Shown here piece by piece: positions 56,328 to 64,000 of a stretch of DNA of 64,000 nucleotides. This stretch comes from Serratia ureilytica. Its GTDB lineage: Bacteria > Pseudomonadota > Gammaproteobacteria > Enterobacterales > Enterobacteriaceae. The position numbers and the translations under genes were made by a program. Each line of letters begins with the position of its first letter. Position 1 is the first letter of the stretch. A model generated the notes under the pieces. The model worked only from the letters and a program-made list of their open reading frames with translations, had not been told where the DNA came from and made no database searches. Location: the NCBI RefSeq assembly GCF_013375155.1, contig NZ_JABXOF010000011.1, forward strand, positions 124,001-188,000. The letters are read 5' to 3'.

Positions 56328-57191
56328 TCAGTTCCTCAGCCCGGCGCGCGCCGCGGCGTAGCGGTAAAGGGAGAACAGCCCGAGCGACAGCGCGATATTC
56401 ACGACGGCGATCGCGCAGGCGACGGCGTAGTCCGATTCCAAAATCGCTTTGGCGTAGACCATCATCGGCAGCGTGGTGACGCCCTTGGCGCCGATAAACA
56501 GCACGATGCCGAACTCATTGGTGGTCAACAACAAACACAGGCTGCCGCCGGCCAGCAAGGCCGGCAGCGCGGCCGGTAAAATCACCTGGCGCACCACCCG
56601 TCCCGGCCGGGCGCCGAGGATGCTGGCGGCCTCGAGCTGGCTGCGGTCGATCTGCGACAGCGCCGCCATCAGCGGGCGCATCACCAGCGGGGTAAACACG
56701 GTGATTTCCGCCAGGATCACCCCCCAGATGGAGTAAAGAAAATCCACCGGCGGCAAGGTGAAACCAAAGGTCGCCATCAGCGTGCCGTTCAGCAGGCCGG
56801 CGGAACCGTAGATGAACGTGAAGGCCAGCGTGATGAGGAAGGTCGGCATGGCGATAAAGGTATCGATCACCCGGGCGATCAGACGGCTGCCGGGGAACGG
56901 CGTGAACACCAGCAACAGCGACAGCAGGGTGCCGAGCACCAGGCAGCCCAGCGTCGCCAGCAGCGCGATCTGCAGCGTGTTGAGCAGGGCGCCGACAAAG
57001 CGGCGTGATTCGAACGCCTGCTGCAGCGCAGCGGCGCTGAACAGCCCTTGGTCGTCGGTAAATGCCTGTTTGACGATCAACGCCAGCGGGTAGAAAAACA
57101 GCGTCGCCAGCGCCAGCAGCGGCAACAGGATCCACAGGCGGCGCGACAAACGCAGCCGCTGGGCCGGGCGAGTAAGCGTAGAGTCGGTCAT
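56328..57191 (-). CDS. phnU: 2-aminoethylphosphonate ABC transporter permease PhnU
   Basis: This 287-residue permease has about six membrane segments, with the coupling loop AASILGARPGRVVRQVILPA. It pairs with PhnV. The start follows one base after the phnT stop, and both are clearly cotranscribed. The N-terminus is basic (RPAQRLRLSRR), as is usual for the cytoplasmic end. Confidence 0.9.
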   Translation of the reverse strand: MTDSTLTRPAQRLRLSRRLWILLPLLALATLFFYPLALIVKQAFTDDQGLFSAAALQQAFESRRFVGALLNTLQIALLATLGCLVLGTLLSLLLVFTPFPGSRLIARVIDTFIAMPTFLITLAFTFIYGSAGLLNGTLMATFGFTLPPVDFLYSIWGVILAEITVFTPLVMRPLMAALSQIDRSQLEAASILGARPGRVVRQVILPAALPALLAGGSLCLLLTTNEFGIVLFIGAKGVTTLPMMVYAKAILESDYAVACAIAVVNIALSLGLFSLYRYAAARAGLRN

Positions 57192-57192
57192 G

Positions 57193-58329
57193 TCAGTCCT
57201 CGATCAGTACCGCATCGTCGGGGGCGAAATAGAGCGGCACCCGTTCGCCGATCTGCGGCATCCGGCTGCGATGGGTGGTGACCACGCGCAGCGGGTGGCC
57301 TTGCGCGTCGAACTGCAGGTGCGTCAGTTCACCCTGCCAATGAATATCGCGTAGCGTGCCGATAAGGCAGTTGCTGCGCTGAGCGTCGGCATCGAGCGCA
57401 ATATGCTGCGGCCGGATGCACAGCAGCTTGTCGAAGCCGCGTTGTGCGCCGTAGGTGAAACAGCCGATCACTTTGCCGGCGCAGCTGACGGTGGTCATGC
57501 CTTGCCCGGTGGTGGTCTCCAGCGCGGTGGCCGGCAGCAGGTTGGCGCGGCCGAGAAACTCGGCGGCGAAGCGGTTCGTCGGATGGTGGTACAACGCGCG
57601 GGTTTCGCCGTGGGCGATCAGGTGGCCGTCGCGCATGATGCCGATCTTGTCCGCCAGCGTCAGCGCTTCGCCCTGATCGTGGGTGACGTACAGGATGGTC
57701 AGATCCGGCAGCTCGCGGTGCAGGCGGGCGATCTCTTCCACCATGCTGTGGCGGATTTGCGCGTCCAGCGCCGACAGCGGTTCATCCAGCAACAGCACTT
57801 TGGGGCGCACCGCAATGGCGCGGGCGATCGCCACCCGCTGTTGCTGGCCGCCGGAAAGCTGGCTGGGATAGCGCCTGGCGTAGGCGGACATGCCGACGAT
57901 GGCCAACGCTTCTTCGACGCGCTCGGCGGTCAGGCCGCGCGGCTTGCCCTGGGCGCGCAGGCCGAACGCCACATTGTCTTCGACGCGCATATGCGGAAAC
58001 AGCGCATAGTTCTGCACCACCATGCCCAGGCCGCGTTCATAGGGCGGCACGTCGGTGACATCGATATCGCCGATGGCGATGCGTCCGGCGGACGGCTGCA
58101 CGAAACCGGCAATCGCTCGCAGTACGGTGGTTTTGCCCGAGCCGGAGGGGCCGATCAGCGCCAGCACTTCGCCGGGCGCGATGGTGAGCGTCAGGGGTTT
58201 CAGCACTTCGGTGCCGCGGTACGACACGCTGACGCGGTCAAGCTGAATGCCCGACGGCCCGGCGATGTCCCGGCTGTTATCCCGCGCCGAGGCGCGGGAA
58301 GAGAGTGTAGAAGGCATCGTCAGCGTCAT
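57193..58329 (-). CDS. phnT: 2-aminoethylphosphonate ABC transporter ATPase PhnT
   Basis: This 378-residue ATPase has Walker [10 protein letters not shown] near residue 60, the signature [15 protein letters not shown], Walker [13 protein letters not shown] and a C-terminal TOBE-type regulatory domain (about 285-378), typical of the PotA/FbpC class. The N-terminal 25 residues are unlike the family core, so translation might start further in; the ATG at 58329 overlaps the phnS stop in ATGA, which supports it. Confidence 0.92.
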   Translation of the reverse strand: MTLTMPSTLSSRASARDNSRDIAGPSGIQLDRVSVSYRGTEVLKPLTLTIAPGEVLALIGPSGSGKTTVLRAIAGFVQPSAGRIAIGDIDVTDVPPYERGLGMVVQNYALFPHMRVEDNVAFGLRAQGKPRGLTAERVEEALAIVGMSAYARRYPSQLSGGQQQRVAIARAIAVRPKVLLLDEPLSALDAQIRHSMVEEIARLHRELPDLTILYVTHDQGEALTLADKIGIMRDGHLIAHGETRALYHHPTNRFAAEFLGRANLLPATALETTTGQGMTTVSCAGKVIGCFTYGAQRGFDKLLCIRPQHIALDADAQRSNCLIGTLRDIHWQGELTHLQFDAQGHPLRVVTTHRSRMPQIGERVPLYFAPDDAVLIED

Positions 58330-59336
58330 TCTGTCACCTGGTGCCAGCGGGAAATGTCGGCGGACAGGCTGCTCACCACCTGATTCCAGTCCGGCGCCCA
58401 GATATCCACGCCCTGCAGCGCAGCCTGCGACTGCCTGAAGTTATCGTCGGTCGGGGTCACGTCTTTACGCACCGGCATGCCGTAGGAAATGGCGCTGACG
58501 CTGCTCTGCGCTTCTTTGCTCAGCAGGAAGTCGATCAGCTTTTTGCCATTGGCGCTTTGCGGCGCGCCTTGCACCAGGCCGATGTAGTAAGGCAGCACCA
58601 GCGTGCTGCGCTTGCCGTCCGGCCCGGCCGGCCAGAACACCTTCACGTTCGGGTTGCTGCGCATCTGCGCCAGGTTCATCTGCAGATCGCCGTTGGCCAC
58701 CAGCAGCTCCCCTTTATTGACCAGCGCGGTCAGCTTGCCGGTGGAGGCGGAAGGGCCGACGTTGTTGCTTTGCAGCTTGCCGAGGTAGTCGAAACCGGCG
58801 TCTTTGCCGCCGAAGCTGTGGAACGCCTGCAGCATCACCGCAGTGCCGTCGCCCGCCTGGCCCGGCGTGGAGTACTGCAGCTTATTGCGGAACTGCGCGT
58901 CCAGCAGCTGTTGGTAGCTGGCGGGCGCCTGCGGCAGCAGTTTGGCGTTATAGATGAAGCTCAGGTAGTTGTTCACCAGCGGCACGAACTGCGGCTGGGC
59001 GTCGGCGATCTGCGCCGCATCCTGCGGGGTGAAATCCTGCAGCAGTTTTTCCGCGGCGGCGCGCTGGATGAACGGCGGCAGCGTCACCAGCACGTCGGCC
59101 TGCGGGTTGCTGCGCTCCTTCGACAGGCGTTCCACGATGGCGCCGGAGCCGCCTTCGACGTACTGCACCTTGACGCCGGTCGCCTTGGTGAAGGCGTCGA
59201 ACTGGGTTTGATACCAGCTGTGATCGCCGTCGTGCAGACCATCGGCGGAGTAGACGGTCACCACCGCGTCGGCGGCCCAGGCCGGCGCGGCGCCGAGTGC
59301 GATGGCGGTCATCACGACCAGACGAGAGAATTTCAT
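58326..59336 (-). CDS. phnS: 2-aminoethylphosphonate-binding periplasmic protein PhnS
   Basis: This 336-residue protein has a signal peptide (cleavage near PAWAADA) and a type II binding-protein fold similar to iron- and phosphonate-binding proteins ([20 protein letters not shown] at the mature N-terminus; YGMPVRKDV near the C-terminus). It binds 2-aminoethylphosphonate in the periplasm. It is the first gene of the transport operon, and a TGGTATACACCA operator lies 35 bp upstream. Confidence 0.92.
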   Translation of the reverse strand: MKFSRLVVMTAIALGAAPAWAADAVVTVYSADGLHDGDHSWYQTQFDAFTKATGVKVQYVEGGSGAIVERLSKERSNPQADVLVTLPPFIQRAAAEKLLQDFTPQDAAQIADAQPQFVPLVNNYLSFIYNAKLLPQAPASYQQLLDAQFRNKLQYSTPGQAGDGTAVMLQAFHSFGGKDAGFDYLGKLQSNNVGPSASTGKLTALVNKGELLVANGDLQMNLAQMRSNPNVKVFWPAGPDGKRSTLVLPYYIGLVQGAPQSANGKKLIDFLLSKEAQSSVSAISYGMPVRKDVTPTDDNFRQSQAALQGVDIWAPDWNQVVSSLSADISRWHQVTE

Positions 59337-59370
59337 AGCTTCAGCCTCACTGTTACGGGTTAATGCGAAC

Positions 59371-59382
59371 TGGTATACACCA
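59371..59382. promoter_or_regulatory. Putative PhnR operator upstream of phnS
   Basis: TGGTATACACCA is an imperfect palindrome that matches the site in front of phnW in 11 of 12 positions. Confidence 0.6.
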
Positions 59383-59512
59383 GATATGCGGCCACGCTAA
59401 TCGGCGAATATGACAAACAAATGAAATCAGCAAAATATCATTGCCGGAAACGGGGAGGACGACGCGGGAGAGAAAGGCGGGCCTGCGTGCGCAGGCCCCG
59501 TTGGGCAGGGGG

Positions 59513-60232
59513 TTAAAGCGTATCGACTTCGATGCGCAGGCTGTCGTGGCGCCAGTATTCGATATCGAAATCGAGAATGCGGCCGTGCTGATCGTAATTC
59601 AACCGGCGCAGCAGCAACGCGGGCAGGCCGACCATGGCGCCGAGCGCGTTGGCGGCGCGATAAGGCAGGGCGGTCGGGTAGAACGACAGGTGCATGTTGC
59701 TGTAAATCAAATCGTAATGCTGTTGATAAACCTCGGTCAGGCTGCCGTTGAGATCGTGACTGAGCAGTGCCGGCACCCGCTGCGGCAGGCAGTGGTTCTC
59801 GCAATAGCAGATGGCGCGGCCGTCGGCATACCGCACGCGGCGCAGCAGATACACCTGATCGAACGGTTCGAGCGCCAGCGGCTGCATCACGTCGAGCGGC
59901 ACCGTGGTTTTTTCGCCGGACAGCAGTGCGGTGCGCGGCGTGCGCCCTTGCTCCTGACAGAGACGGTGGAAGTTGGTGTTCTGCGTCGGATCCAGCCACA
60001 GCCGTTCCGGCGTGACGAACCAGCCGCGGCGATCGGCGCGGTAGATGGCGCCGGTGGCTTCCAATTGCGCCAGGCTTTCGCGAATGGTGACGCGGGTGGT
60101 GGAGAAGATGGCGCACAGCTCGCGCTCCGAAGGCAGCTTATCGCCGGCCTGCAGCGCGCCGCGGGTGATGCGCGCCTGAAGCTGATCCTTGATCTGCAGG
60201 TAGTGAGGCATATCGCCCTGATGTTCTTTCAT
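59513..60232 (-). CDS. phnR: Phosphonate utilization regulator PhnR, GntR/UTRA family
   Basis: This 239-residue regulator has an N-terminal GntR winged helix ([20 protein letters not shown]) and a C-terminal UTRA ligand domain ending LRIEVDTL. It stands between the transport operon and the divergent phnWX genes, each of which has a TGGTATANACCA palindrome in its upstream region. PhnR should control both and respond to 2-aminoethylphosphonate or its aldehyde product. ATG 60232 gives the expected length. Confidence 0.9.
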   Translation of the reverse strand: MKEHQGDMPHYLQIKDQLQARITRGALQAGDKLPSERELCAIFSTTRVTIRESLAQLEATGAIYRADRRGWFVTPERLWLDPTQNTNFHRLCQEQGRTPRTALLSGEKTTVPLDVMQPLALEPFDQVYLLRRVRYADGRAICYCENHCLPQRVPALLSHDLNGSLTEVYQQHYDLIYSNMHLSFYPTALPYRAANALGAMVGLPALLLRRLNYDQHGRILDFDIEYWRHDSLRIEVDTL

Positions 60233-60361
60233 TTCGTCTCGCTATGGCATCGGCCCGACATTCCGGCACGCGCTTATTATACATAGCCAGATGAATTTTT
60301 TGTTTCACCGCGCTTTGTCGTTTGACCGAGGCAGGAATTTGCCGCCACAATGCGCACAATC

Positions 60362-60373
60362 TGGTATAGACCA
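60362..60373. promoter_or_regulatory. Putative PhnR operator upstream of phnW
   Basis: TGGTATAGACCA lies 14 bp before the phnW start and matches the phnS site in 11 of 12 positions. So close to the start it would block transcription or early elongation. Confidence 0.6.
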
Positions 60374-60386
60374 ATAGGTGAATAAC

Positions 60387-61490
60387 ATGTCCGATCGTAA
60401 CTACCTGCTGTTGACCCCCGGCCCGTTGACCACGTCGAAAACGGTGAAAGAGGCGATGCTGTATGACAGCTGCACCTGGGATGAAGATTACAACCTCGGC
60501 GTGGTGCAGCGCATTCGCCAACGGTTGGTGGCGCTGGCGACGCCGTCCGCCGGTTATACCTCGGTGCTGCTGCAAGGCAGCGGCAGCTTCGCGGTAGAGG
60601 GCGTGCTGGGCACGGTCATCGGCCCGCAGGACAAGCTGCTGATCGTCAATAACGGCGCCTACGGGGCGCGGATGATCGAAATGGCGCGGCTGATGGATAT
60701 CGACCACCACGCTTTCGACTGCGGTGAGGTGAATGAACCGGATGTGACGGCGATGGAGGCGGTGCTGAAAAGCGATGCGCGCATCAGCCATATCGCCATG
60801 GTGCACTGTGAAACCACCACCGGCATGCTCAACCCGCTGCAGAAGGTTGCCGGTCTGGCGGCGCGCAACGGCAAGACCTTTATCGTCGACGCCATGAGCA
60901 GCTTCGGCGGCATTCCGTTGGATGTGGACGCGCTGGGCATCGATTTTCTGATCAGCTCCGCCAACAAATGCATTCAAGGCGTGCCGGGCTTCGCTTTTGT
61001 CATCGCCCGCCGCAGCGAGCTGGAGAAATGCGCCGGCCGCTCACGCTCGCTGTCGCTGGATCTGTATGCCCAGTGGCGTTGTATGGAGGATCAGGCCGGC
61101 AAATGGCGCTTTACGTCGCCCACTCACACCGTGCTGGCCTTCGCGCAGGCGCTGAAAGAGCTGGAACAAGAGGGCGGCATTGCCGCGCGCCACCACCGCT
61201 ATCAGACTAATCAGCGTCGGCTGGTGGCGGGCATGCGCGAGCTGGGCTTTGAAACCCTGCTGGACGATGCGTTGCATTCGCCGATCATCACCGCGTTCTA
61301 TTCGCCGAAGGCCGACACTTACCGCTTCGCCGAGTTTTATCAGCGCCTGAAGCAGCAAGGTTTCGTGATTTATCCCGGCAAAGTGTCGCAGAGCGACTGC
61401 TTCCGCATCGGCAACATCGGGGAAATTTATCCGCAGGATATCGAACGTTTGCTGGCGGCCGTCGGGCAGGCGATGTACTGGAATCAATAA
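60387..61490 (+). CDS. phnW: 2-aminoethylphosphonate:pyruvate transaminase PhnW
   Basis: This 367-residue PLP enzyme converts 2-aminoethylphosphonate and pyruvate to phosphonoacetaldehyde and alanine. Lys194 in [11 protein letters not shown] is the PLP lysine, at the same number as in the Salmonella enzyme; the cofactor aspartate lies in [11 protein letters not shown] (Asp168). Its length also matches. I chose ATG 60387, six bases after AGGTGA, over the GTG at 60378. phnX follows three bases after the stop. Confidence 0.95.
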   Translation: MSDRNYLLLTPGPLTTSKTVKEAMLYDSCTWDEDYNLGVVQRIRQRLVALATPSAGYTSVLLQGSGSFAVEGVLGTVIGPQDKLLIVNNGAYGARMIEMARLMDIDHHAFDCGEVNEPDVTAMEAVLKSDARISHIAMVHCETTTGMLNPLQKVAGLAARNGKTFIVDAMSSFGGIPLDVDALGIDFLISSANKCIQGVPGFAFVIARRSELEKCAGRSRSLSLDLYAQWRCMEDQAGKWRFTSPTHTVLAFAQALKELEQEGGIAARHHRYQTNQRRLVAGMRELGFETLLDDALHSPIITAFYSPKADTYRFAEFYQRLKQQGFVIYPGKVSQSDCFRIGNIGEIYPQDIERLLAAVGQAMYWNQ

Positions 61491-61493
61491 GGA

Positions 61494-62309
61494 TTGACCA
61501 TGAAACAGATCAACGCAGTGATCCTCGACTGGGCCGGCACCACGGTGGACTTTGGCTCCTTTGCGCCGACGCAGATTTTCGTCGAGGCGTTCAAACACAC
61601 CTTCGATATCGATATTAGCCTGGCGGAAGCGCGCATTCCGATGGGCCTCGGCAAATGGCAGCACATCGAGGCGCTGGGCAAACTGCCGGCGGTCGACGCG
61701 CGTTGGCGACAGAAGCTGGGCCGCTCGATGAGCCATCAAGACATCGACGCGCTGTATCAGGCGTTTATGCCGCTGCAAATCGCCAAAGTGATCGACTTCG
61801 CCGATCCCATTGAGGGCGTGCCGCAGGTGATTGCCGGGCTGCGCGAACAGGGCATTAAAATCGGCTCCTGCTCCGGTTATCCGCGCGCGGTGATGGAGGT
61901 GCTGGCGCCGGCCGCCGCGCAGCGCGGTTACGCGCCGGATTACTGGGTCGCCACTGACGATCTCGCGGCCGGCGGGCGGCCGGGGCCGTGGATGGCGTTG
62001 CAGAACGTCATCGTGCTGGGCATCGATGCGGTGGCGCACTGCGTGAAGGTGGATGACGCGGTGCCGGGCATTGCCGAAGGGCTGAACGCCGGGATGTGGA
62101 GCGTCGGGCTGGCGCTGTCCGGCAACGAGTTCGGCGCTACCTGGTCGGAGTACCGTCAAATGGCGGCGGGGGAAATAGCGCAGCGCCGCACGGCGGCCGC
62201 CGATAAGCTGTACGCGGCGGGCGCGCATTATGTGATAGACACGCTGGCGCAATTACCGGATGTGATCGCCGATATCAACCGGCGGCTGGCGAACGGCGAG
62301 CGGCCGTAA
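61494..62309 (+). CDS. phnX: Phosphonoacetaldehyde hydrolase (phosphonatase) PhnX
   Basis: This 271-residue haloacid dehalogenase-family enzyme cleaves the C-P bond of phosphonoacetaldehyde to acetaldehyde and phosphate. The nucleophile Asp10 is in [12 protein letters not shown] and the Schiff-base lysine is Lys52 in MGLGKWQHI, the feature that sets phosphonatases apart from other HAD enzymes. It completes the two-step pathway with PhnW, so the cell can use 2-aminoethylphosphonate for phosphorus and nitrogen. Confidence 0.95.
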   Translation: MTMKQINAVILDWAGTTVDFGSFAPTQIFVEAFKHTFDIDISLAEARIPMGLGKWQHIEALGKLPAVDARWRQKLGRSMSHQDIDALYQAFMPLQIAKVIDFADPIEGVPQVIAGLREQGIKIGSCSGYPRAVMEVLAPAAAQRGYAPDYWVATDDLAAGGRPGPWMALQNVIVLGIDAVAHCVKVDDAVPGIAEGLNAGMWSVGLALSGNEFGATWSEYRQMAAGEIAQRRTAAADKLYAAGAHYVIDTLAQLPDVIADINRRLANGERP

Positions 62310-62327
62310 CGACCGAAAGCGGGGCAT

Positions 62328-62357
62328 AAAAAAACCGGGGATAATCCCCGGTTTTTT
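62328..62357. terminator. Bidirectional terminator between phnX and tcyP
   Basis: The stem AACCGGGGAT/ATCCCCGGTT is flanked by A residues before and T residues after, serving both convergent genes. Confidence 0.9.
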
Positions 62358-62372
62358 TGTTCTGAGACGGCG

Positions 62373-63764
62373 TTAGCGGTGAGCCAGTTCGACTTCGTCT
62401 TCGCTGTCCATCACGGCTTTGTCGGTTTGCTTCATCAGCTGGCTGGTGATGGTGCCTGCCGCCATCGAGCCGTTGACATTCAGCGCGGTGCGGCCCATGT
62501 CGATCAACGGTTCGACCGAGATCAGCAGCGCGACCAGCGTCACCGGCAGGCCCATCGCCGGCAGCACGATCAGCGCGGCGAAGGTGGCGCCGCCGCCCAC
62601 GCCCGCCACACCGGCGGAGCTGATGGTGACGATGCCGACCAGGGTGGCGATCCACACCGGATCCAGCGGGTTGATGCCGACGGTCGGCGCAACCATCACC
62701 GCCAGCATCGCCGGGTAGAGGCCCGCACAGCCATTCTGGCCAATGGTGGCGCCGAACGACGCCGAGAAGCTGGCGATGGATTCCGGCACGCCCAGACGAC
62801 GGGTCTGCGCTTCCACGTTCAATGGAATGCTGGCGGCGCTGGAGCGGCTGGTGAAGGCGAAGGTGATCACCGGCCACACCTTGCGGAAGAACTTCATCGG
62901 GTTCACGCCGGTGAAGGCCAGCAGGATGGCATGTACCACGAACATGATGGCCAGGCCGATGTAGGAGGCCACCACGAAGCTGCCGAGCTTGACGATGTCG
63001 TGAATGTTGGAACCGGCGACCACTTTGGTCATCAGCGCCAGCACGCCATACGGCGTCAGCTTCATGACCAGACGCACCAGCTTCATCACCCAGGCCTGCA
63101 GGGTGTCGATAGCCACCAACACGCGCTCGCCTTTCGGCTTGTCGTCTTTCAGCAGCTGCAGCGCCGCCACGCCGAGGAAGGTGGCGAAAATCACCACGCT
63201 AATGATCGACGTCGGGCTGGCGCCGGTCAGATCGGCGAACGGGTTTTTCGGGATGAACGACAGCACCATCTGCGGCACGGTCAGGTCGGCCAGTTTGCCC
63301 ACGTAGTTGGTCTGGATCGCCGTCAGGCGCGCGCTTTCCTGCGCGCCCTGCACCAGGCCTTCGGCGGTCAGGCCGAACAGGTTGGTGACCAGCACGCCCA
63401 CCAGCGCGGAGATCAGCGTGGTGAACAGCAGCGTGCCGATAGTCAGTACGCTGATTTTGCCCAGAGAAGAGGCGTTATGCAGCTTGGCCACCGCGCTCAG
63501 GATCGAGGCGAACACCAGCGGCATGACGATCATTTGCAGCAGTTGCACATAGCCGTTGCCGACGATGTTGAACCAGCTGATGGATTCTTTCAGTACCGGG
63601 TTGTCGGAGCCGTACACCAGCTGCAGGCCCAGACCGAACACCACGCCGACCACCAGGCCGACCAGCACTTTTTTCGCCAGGCTCCATTGCTTGTGGCGGG
63701 TTTGCGCCAGCAGCAAAAGGAGCGCGACAAACACCAGCACGTTAATCACGAGCGGAAGATTCAT
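62373..63764 (-). CDS. tcyP: L-cystine:proton symporter TcyP (YdjN)
   Basis: This 463-residue inner-membrane transporter belongs to the dicarboxylate/amino acid:cation symporter family. It has eight membrane helices and two reentrant hairpins, with the serine-rich loop [20 protein letters not shown] and the [16 protein letters not shown] segment. It is near-identical in motif order to E. coli YdjN/TcyP. TcyP imports L-cystine at high capacity and is part of the CysB regulon in E. coli; I could not identify a CysB site upstream. I chose ATG 63764, which matches the E. coli N-terminus. Confidence 0.94.
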   Translation of the reverse strand: MNLPLVINVLVFVALLLLLAQTRHKQWSLAKKVLVGLVVGVVFGLGLQLVYGSDNPVLKESISWFNIVGNGYVQLLQMIVMPLVFASILSAVAKLHNASSLGKISVLTIGTLLFTTLISALVGVLVTNLFGLTAEGLVQGAQESARLTAIQTNYVGKLADLTVPQMVLSFIPKNPFADLTGASPTSIISVVIFATFLGVAALQLLKDDKPKGERVLVAIDTLQAWVMKLVRLVMKLTPYGVLALMTKVVAGSNIHDIVKLGSFVVASYIGLAIMFVVHAILLAFTGVNPMKFFRKVWPVITFAFTSRSSAASIPLNVEAQTRRLGVPESIASFSASFGATIGQNGCAGLYPAMLAVMVAPTVGINPLDPVWIATLVGIVTISSAGVAGVGGGATFAALIVLPAMGLPVTLVALLISVEPLIDMGRTALNVNGSMAAGTITSQLMKQTDKAVMDSEDEVELAHR

Positions 63765-64000
63765 CCCCAATGTCTCCAATAATCTTTCTTATAAAAACGA
63801 CAACGCATCACGTATGTCGCGATGTAAATATCGTAACAGTTTGCCGAGTGGCCCACTTATATCCAAATGGAATTTGATATAGCTTTTTGTGTGTTTTTGT
63901 TCGTTTTATATACTTCAAGGTGATGGGTTAAGCGTTTTTTTGTGATCAGAGTCTGATATTTCTGATTTGCTCGACATAGGATTGCACCGGCAGGGTGAAA

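Noticed and set aside
61041-62252. 403-codon minus-strand open frame opposite phnW and phnX
   Set aside because: It spans two identified genes and shows antisense composition.

Overview
The window is chromosomal DNA from a high-GC enterobacterium, most likely a Serratia of the S. marcescens group. The evidence is the E. coli-like core genes (tsx, pckA, rsmF, letAB, msrC, proQ, prc, htpX, yebQ, kdgR, tcyP), a serralysin-type RTX metalloprotease, a Csu-type archaic pilus, and complete catabolic cassettes for histidine, sucrose and 2-aminoethylphosphonate. I saw no tRNA, rRNA, insertion sequence, integrase, prophage or CRISPR array. Species placement is inference from gene content and protein resemblance recalled from memory.

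Layout. 1-3.9 kb: the 3' end of a gamma-glutamylputrescine synthetase (puuA), a putrescine importer (puuP), an aromatic amino acid exporter (yddG) and a small unknown protein. 4-8.5 kb: nucleoside porin tsx, a small HTH-like protein, a CigR-family protein, a secreted chorismate mutase and a D-aminopeptidase-like serine hydrolase. 8.7-13.8 kb: hutG-hutI-hutC facing hutF-hutD, with two copies of a TGTATATACA operator; hutH and hutU are not in the window. 13.8-17.7 kb: sucrose genes cscR, cscA and cscB with paired GTTAACGTTAAC operators and a CRP site; no fructokinase is present here. 17.7-21.1 kb: an MHS-family transporter, a GFA-fold protein, and a diacetylphloroglucinol hydrolase-like gene divergent from a TetR regulator across a perfect 14-bp inverted repeat. 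21.1-28.7 kb: pckA, a CitS-type transporter, an orphan serralysin, and several small genes ending at yebV.

28.8-35.5 kb: a seven-gene Csu-like chaperone-usher operon whose major pilin gene is tandemly duplicated with its upstream region. 35.7-44.8 kb: conserved core block rsmF, letB, letA, msrC, proQ, prc. 44.8-50.7 kb: a six-gene operon predicted to make, export and re-import an opine-type (nicotianamine-like) metallophore, with a Zur-like palindrome upstream. 51-55.5 kb: htpX, an unknown gene, yebQ and kdgR, preceded by an unexplained multi-hairpin intergenic region. 55.5-62.3 kb: the full 2-aminoethylphosphonate system, phnVUTS import, phnR regulator and phnWX degradation. 62.4-63.8 kb: L-cystine transporter tcyP.

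How it fits together. The window is mostly scavenging and niche functions set into a conserved backbone. The Csu cluster lies between rsmF and yebV, and the metallophore cluster between prc and htpX, genes that are near neighbours in E. coli, so both look like lineage-specific insertions. The strongest candidate for a little-described system is the metallophore operon; the phloroglucinol hydrolase/TetR pair, the tandem tiny membrane proteins and the structured intergenic element are secondary candidates.
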